Below, in pieces: positions 11,747-14,173 of a stretch of DNA of 14,173 nucleotides. The notes below the pieces were generated by a model. It did no database searches. It was not told where the DNA came from and saw only the letters and a program-made list of their open reading frames with translations. The stretch lies in contig DASH01000008.1 of NCBI GenBank assembly GCA_002503705.1, positions 1 to 14,173 on the forward strand, written 5' to 3'. How positions within the stretch are numbered: position 1 is the stretch's first letter; each line of letters starts with the position of its first letter. Origin of the DNA: Candidatus Woesearchaeota archaeon UBA153. Its GTDB lineage: Archaea; Nanobdellota; Nanobdellia; Woesearchaeales; UBA525. A program made the position numbers and the translations under genes.

Positions 11747-12339
11747 CTCGCGCCGCCGCGCCCGTCAGCCGGCCACGCTCAGTGCCCGGTGTTCGGCTCC
11801 ATCGCCGTCAAGAGTCACTGTTCGTCATCGGCGACCTGCACTTCGACCATGAAGCGGTCATTAAAGGATGCGATCGTCCGTTCGGTTCTGTTGACGAGAG
11901 GAACGAGGCGTTGATCGAGTACTGGAACGACGTCGTCGGCATCGATGACACCGTCTACGTCCTCGGCGACTTCACGTTCGGCGCGAGCCCGCGTCGAGTG
12001 CAAGAGCTTGCCGACCTCTTAAACGGCGTCAAGGTCTTCATCCCTGGCACGCACGACGAACGAAGCAAGCGCTGGTTCGTCGACTACGCCACCCTCACAT
12101 ACCGCCACAAGGACTTCGTGCTCATCCACGACCCGCATGACGCGCCGAAGACCGACGCGTGGATCGTGCACGGCCACTCCCACAACAAGAATCCGGACTA
12201 CCCGTTCATCAACCCTGCGCGAAAAACGGTGAACGCGAGCGCGGAACTCATCAATTACACGCCGTTACGGCTCGACACGCTCGTCAAGTATCTCAAGGAC
12301 GGACGACGCTATGAAATCCTCCCGGAGAAACGTATTTAA
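11743..12339 (+). CDS. Small calcineurin-like metallophosphoesterase, Rad50-linked
   Basis: A 198-aa metal-dependent phosphoesterase. Its motifs are GDLHFDH (D31, H33), VLGDFTFG (D76), GTHDE (103-106 region), LIHDP (H129) and HGHSH (H143, H145). The pattern with CDRPFGSVDERNEALIEYWNDVV resembles small YfcE/AQ1575-like phosphoesterases rather than Mre11, which is much longer and has capping and Rad50-binding domains. The conserved GNH(D/E) asparagine is Thr here (T103), which should weaken metal or phosphate binding unless compensated. The GTG start overlaps the rad50-like stop by 4 bp, so the two are translated together. An in-frame GTG at 11782 would remove 13 unconserved residues. The stop codon lies in the tRNA-Pro TATA box. 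Confidence 0.88.
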   Translation: MTRAAAPVSRPRSVPGVRLHRRQESLFVIGDLHFDHEAVIKGCDRPFGSVDERNEALIEYWNDVVGIDDTVYVLGDFTFGASPRRVQELADLLNGVKVFIPGTHDERSKRWFVDYATLTYRHKDFVLIHDPHDAPKTDAWIVHGHSHNKNPDYPFINPARKTVNASAELINYTPLRLDTLVKYLKDGRRYEILPEKRI

Positions 12340-12340
12340 A
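12333..12340 (+). promoter_or_regulatory. TATA box of tRNA-Pro
   Basis: TATTTAAA, ~29 bases before the mature 5' end, overlapping the stop codon (12337-12339) of the phosphoesterase gene. Confidence 0.6.
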
Positions 12341-12365
12341 CCCTTCTCGAGTCCGTCGCATATTC

Positions 12366-12440
12366 GGGGCTGTAGTCTAGCTTGGCTATGATGCGCGCTT
12401 GGGGTGCGTGAGGTCGGGGGTTCGAATCCTCCCAGCCCCA
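12366..12440 (+). tRNA. tRNA-Pro (anticodon GGG)
   Basis: The acceptor stem is GGGGCTG/CAGCCCC with discriminator A at 12440. The D-arm is in GTCTAGCTTGGCTATGATG. The anticodon stem CGCGC/GCGTG has the loop TTGGGGT (anticodon GGG, reading CCC). The T-arm is GGGGG-TTCGAAT-CCTCC. The length is 75 bases, with no intron and no encoded CCA. A T-containing stretch follows and may serve as terminator. Confidence 0.94.
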
Positions 12441-12474
12441 TTTAAACCTACTTTTCAGTGGTGAAATACGAAAT

Positions 12475-12482
12475 CTTTATAT
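12475..12482 (+). promoter_or_regulatory. TATA box of the DUF115/GT42-like gene
   Basis: CTTTATAT, centred ~27 bases before ATG 12506. It places the start 48 bases downstream of the first possible in-frame start (12458). Confidence 0.6.
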
Positions 12483-12505
12483 TGATTGAGCGCCTTCATA
12501 CGAGA

Positions 12506-13279
12506 ATGCTCGACACGCTCAGGAACCTCTTCCCCGGAGCCTCGATTGCCATTGTCGGCTCGGCACCCTCCGCGCTCCTCTTCAACCACGACGAAGACGT
12601 CACGATCGGCGTCAATGGCGCCGCGAAACTCCTCAGGCCTGGCGACTACCACCTCTCCTGCGACGAAACAGCATACCGGCGTTCCTGGTTCCTCGACCTC
12701 GACGAGAGCATCACCTATATCCAACGTGCCATCTCAGCGCTCCATTCGCGCAGATTCTATCCTGATGACGTCCAACGAGCAGGTCTTGAACACGCTTGCG
12801 ATGAGTTCTTTGCCCGCAACACAAACGCCGTCAAGCGGAAGAACGATGACTCCCCCTATGTCTCCGTCAACGAGAACGCGGATCTCCTCGCGGCGTTCGA
12901 ACGGACCATTCCCGACTGTCCACTCCCGAACCGCATCCTAAGGGCGATGAGTGTGCACACGCGAATCGCACGGACACAACCGCGGCTCAACGTCGGCGGG
13001 ACGAGCGCGTGCGTCGCCCTGCAGCTCGCCCACGTGATGGGCGCGCGGGAAGCCCACTTGTACGGCGTCGAGTTCAGCAACGTGAACGAGCACGAAGCGG
13101 ATTTTACCCTCACGTTCACGGGGAGGAACTATTTCTATACGCCCTTACCTGGCGAGCAAGGAATGACGAATGCGCGTCAGCGAGACTTCATGGACTGCAC
13201 CATCGAAGAAGTCATGGCGCAAGGAACGATCGTCTACCTGCACGGCCCGAGTAACCTCCGGCTACCCCTTCGCCGTTGA
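12506..13279 (+). CDS. DUF115/GT42-like Rossmann protein
   Basis: A 257-aa cytoplasmic protein. The N-terminal SIAIVGSAPSALLF (13-26) is a glycine-containing nucleotide-binding loop, followed by VTIGVNGAAKLLRPGDYHLSCDE (32-54). A later VGGTSACVALQLAHVMGA with REAHLYGVEF (163-190) resembles the segment ending in the G-(I/V)-(D/E)-F motif of sialyltransferase-like (GT42) and DUF115/MptE-like proteins. That group includes glycosyltransferases and archaeal pterin pyrophosphokinases, so the activity could be transfer of a nucleotide-linked group. The middle helical region (~70-160) is not recognised. The start is chosen from the TATA box. An insertion sequence begins one base after the stop codon, leaving this gene complete. 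Assignment is by motif resemblance. Confidence 0.65.
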   Translation: MLDTLRNLFPGASIAIVGSAPSALLFNHDEDVTIGVNGAAKLLRPGDYHLSCDETAYRRSWFLDLDESITYIQRAISALHSRRFYPDDVQRAGLEHACDEFFARNTNAVKRKNDDSPYVSVNENADLLAAFERTIPDCPLPNRILRAMSVHTRIARTQPRLNVGGTSACVALQLAHVMGAREAHLYGVEFSNVNEHEADFTLTFTGRNYFYTPLPGEQGMTNARQRDFMDCTIEEVMAQGTIVYLHGPSNLRLPLRR

Positions 13280-14094
13280 CGGGTTTGTAGAAAGTAGCGT
13301 TTGAGCCAAAAGATGATGTTCTGGAGGATGAGGCGCATGAAGATTTCGGCCCGCACGGTGCGGGCCGAGCGGCCACGGACGTGGCTGCCGAAGAGTGCTT
13401 TGAGTCGTCGGAATACTGCCTCTACGATGTTTCGTTGGCCGTATTCGTCGTTGGGGAAGTGGTCGCGGAGGTTGGTGCGGTGTCGACCGTGGCGGCATCC
13501 CTTGCGCGGCGGTGCGATGCTTCGTACGCCGCGCTCGTCGAGCCACTCGTGGAGTGGCTCGCTGTCGTAGCCTTTGTCCATGACGATGACGAGCGGTGGT
13601 TCCGTGGCTCGCTGCACGAGTCCGTGCACGTCGCGAACGTCGCCTGCGGGCTTGACGCGGACGCGGGCGCTCAGCACTTTTCGCGACTCCACGTCGACGA
13701 GGATGCTCAGCTTGACCGGCACGGCTGGCCGGACGCCATCGATGCGGTGCAAGTAGTGCTCGCTCGGAGCCGAGCGAGCAAAACCGGTCGCGTCGATGGC
13801 GGCGAGCATCGATGTCGTCGAGGCCGTGGCTTGCAAGACGCAGTGCCAGAACCAAGCGGGGAAGCGCGCCGCCGCTTTCTGTAGCGTCGTCCAATGCAAC
13901 TGTAGATGGTAGTACTCGTCGAGAAACGCGGCGGCGCGCCGATAACTCAAGCGGTACGCTTCGCGTACCGCGAGGCCGAGCACGAGCTCGGCGGTCGTGT
14001 AGCGTTTCATGCCGCGGCGTTGCACGTACCGTGGCACTCTCGCCGCGGCGAGATAAGTCTCAATCTTTTTAAGGAGTCGTTGCTGAGTCGTCAT
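13234..14094 (-). CDS. IS5-like DDE transposase reading out of the element
   Basis: A cut-and-paste transposase of 286 aa as read here. The catalytic triad is D101 (AIDATGF), D173 (VMDKGYDSEPLHEWL) and E225 (RNIVEAVFRRLKALFG, the Y/R-x(3)-E-x(6)-R/K pattern). The N-terminal ~75 residues form a helical DNA-binding region. Only residues 1-271 are encoded by the element. The frame has no stop before the left inverted repeat and runs 15 codons into the end of the convergent DUF115-like gene, so the C-terminus depends on the insertion site. The ATG at 14094 follows a hairpin that contains its GGTGG ribosome site. The gene appears intact. Confidence 0.92.
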   Translation of the reverse strand: MTTQQRLLKKIETYLAAARVPRYVQRRGMKRYTTAELVLGLAVREAYRLSYRRAAAFLDEYYHLQLHWTTLQKAAARFPAWFWHCVLQATASTTSMLAAIDATGFARSAPSEHYLHRIDGVRPAVPVKLSILVDVESRKVLSARVRVKPAGDVRDVHGLVQRATEPPLVIVMDKGYDSEPLHEWLDERGVRSIAPPRKGCRHGRHRTNLRDHFPNDEYGQRNIVEAVFRRLKALFGSHVRGRSARTVRAEIFMRLILQNIIFWLKRYFLQTRQRRRGSRRLLGPCR

Positions 14095-14095
14095 T

Positions 14096-14140
14096 GGAGA
14101 ACCACCAATCCTGGTTCTCCCCCTCGTCTCACGACGAGGG
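14096..14140 (-). promoter_or_regulatory. Tandem hairpins in the transposase leader
   Basis: GGAGAACCA (14096-14104) / TGGTTCTCC (14112-14120) is a 9-bp stem with a 7-base loop; it contains the GGTGG of the transposase ribosome site and ends 1 base before the start codon. CCCTCGTC (14121-14128) / GACGAGGG (14133-14140) is an 8-bp stem with a 4-base loop. They could block translation or read-through from outside promoters. Confidence 0.6.
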
Positions 14141-14154
14141 TTATTAACTTTTAC
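14141..14154 (-). promoter_or_regulatory. Putative TATA box of the transposase
   Basis: A/T-rich GTAAAAGTTAATAA on the minus strand. It predicts transcription from about 14120, so that only the start-proximal hairpin would be in the element's own mRNA. Confidence 0.4.
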
Positions 14155-14173
14155 GGAAACTTTCTACAAACCC

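Larger units (their letters stand above)
13281..14173 (-). mobile_element. IS5-like insertion sequence, 893 bp, with 15-bp terminal inverted repeats
   Basis: Perfect 15-bp inverted repeats, GGGTTTGTAGAAAGT (13281-13295) and ACTTTCTACAAACCC (14159-14173), bound a single DDE transposase gene. The right repeat reaches the last base of the window, so a target duplication and any longer repeat cannot be checked. On the left the element starts one base after the stop codon of the DUF115-like gene. The right end carries the transposase promoter and two tandem hairpins. Confidence 0.88.

Noticed and set aside
1..14173. CRISPR array or cas genes
   Set aside because: No regularly spaced repeats with unique spacers and no Cas-type motifs were found; the repeated units at 6375-6558 are tRNA-derived.

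Overview
The window looks like a chromosome segment of an archaeon, possibly from a DPANN-type lineage (the lineage is a guess). The archaeal call rests on several points. Almost every gene has an A/T-rich TATA-type box about 26 bases upstream of a start codon (leaderless genes), or a GGTGA/GGAGGTGA ribosome site. The two tRNA genes lack an encoded CCA. There is also a Rad50 with a CPTC zinc hook, ribbon-helix-helix (RHH) regulators and an archaeal-style RelBE pair. Most of the window is GC-rich; roughly the first 950 bases are clearly more AT-rich.

Layout. 1-1300 (minus): an M28-type peptidase and two overlapping small RHH genes, one of them only 59 aa. 1300-2926: repeat-rich control DNA, a tyrosine recombinase with a coiled-coil tail, and one or two doubtful small ORFs. 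2923-3678: a single-pass membrane protein of unknown role. 3685-4304 (minus): an RHH regulator followed by a cyclophilin. 4410-4696: a possible small gene with a perfect Shine-Dalgarno. 4612-5613 (minus): an OB-fold-like lipoprotein and a small-multidrug-export-type membrane protein. 5657-6158 (minus): a RelE toxin and RHH antitoxin with a 10-bp-phased operator over the start codon.

6313-6831 has no protein gene but is dense: tRNA-Gln(CTG), two further partial copies of that tRNA's 3' end (one folding as an acceptor/T-arm minihelix), and a 168-bp MITE with 15-bp terminal inverted repeats and an exact 9-bp target duplication. It is followed by a tandem pair of related two-helix membrane proteins (6832-7490), a GH13_18-type sugar phosphorylase (minus, 7527-9536), and the divergent, leaderless Rad50-like gene. 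The latter overlaps by 4 bp a small calcineurin-like phosphoesterase, a non-canonical SbcC/SbcD-like pair. tRNA-Pro(GGG), a DUF115/GT42-like Rossmann protein and a complete 893-bp IS5-like insertion sequence close the window; the IS ends exactly on its last base.

Overall this is housekeeping DNA interrupted by mobile material (integrase, tRNA-end duplications, MITE, IS) and small regulators. The strongest unexpected signals are the MITE, the tRNA-Gln-derived minihelix and repeats, and the Rad50/small-phosphoesterase couple.
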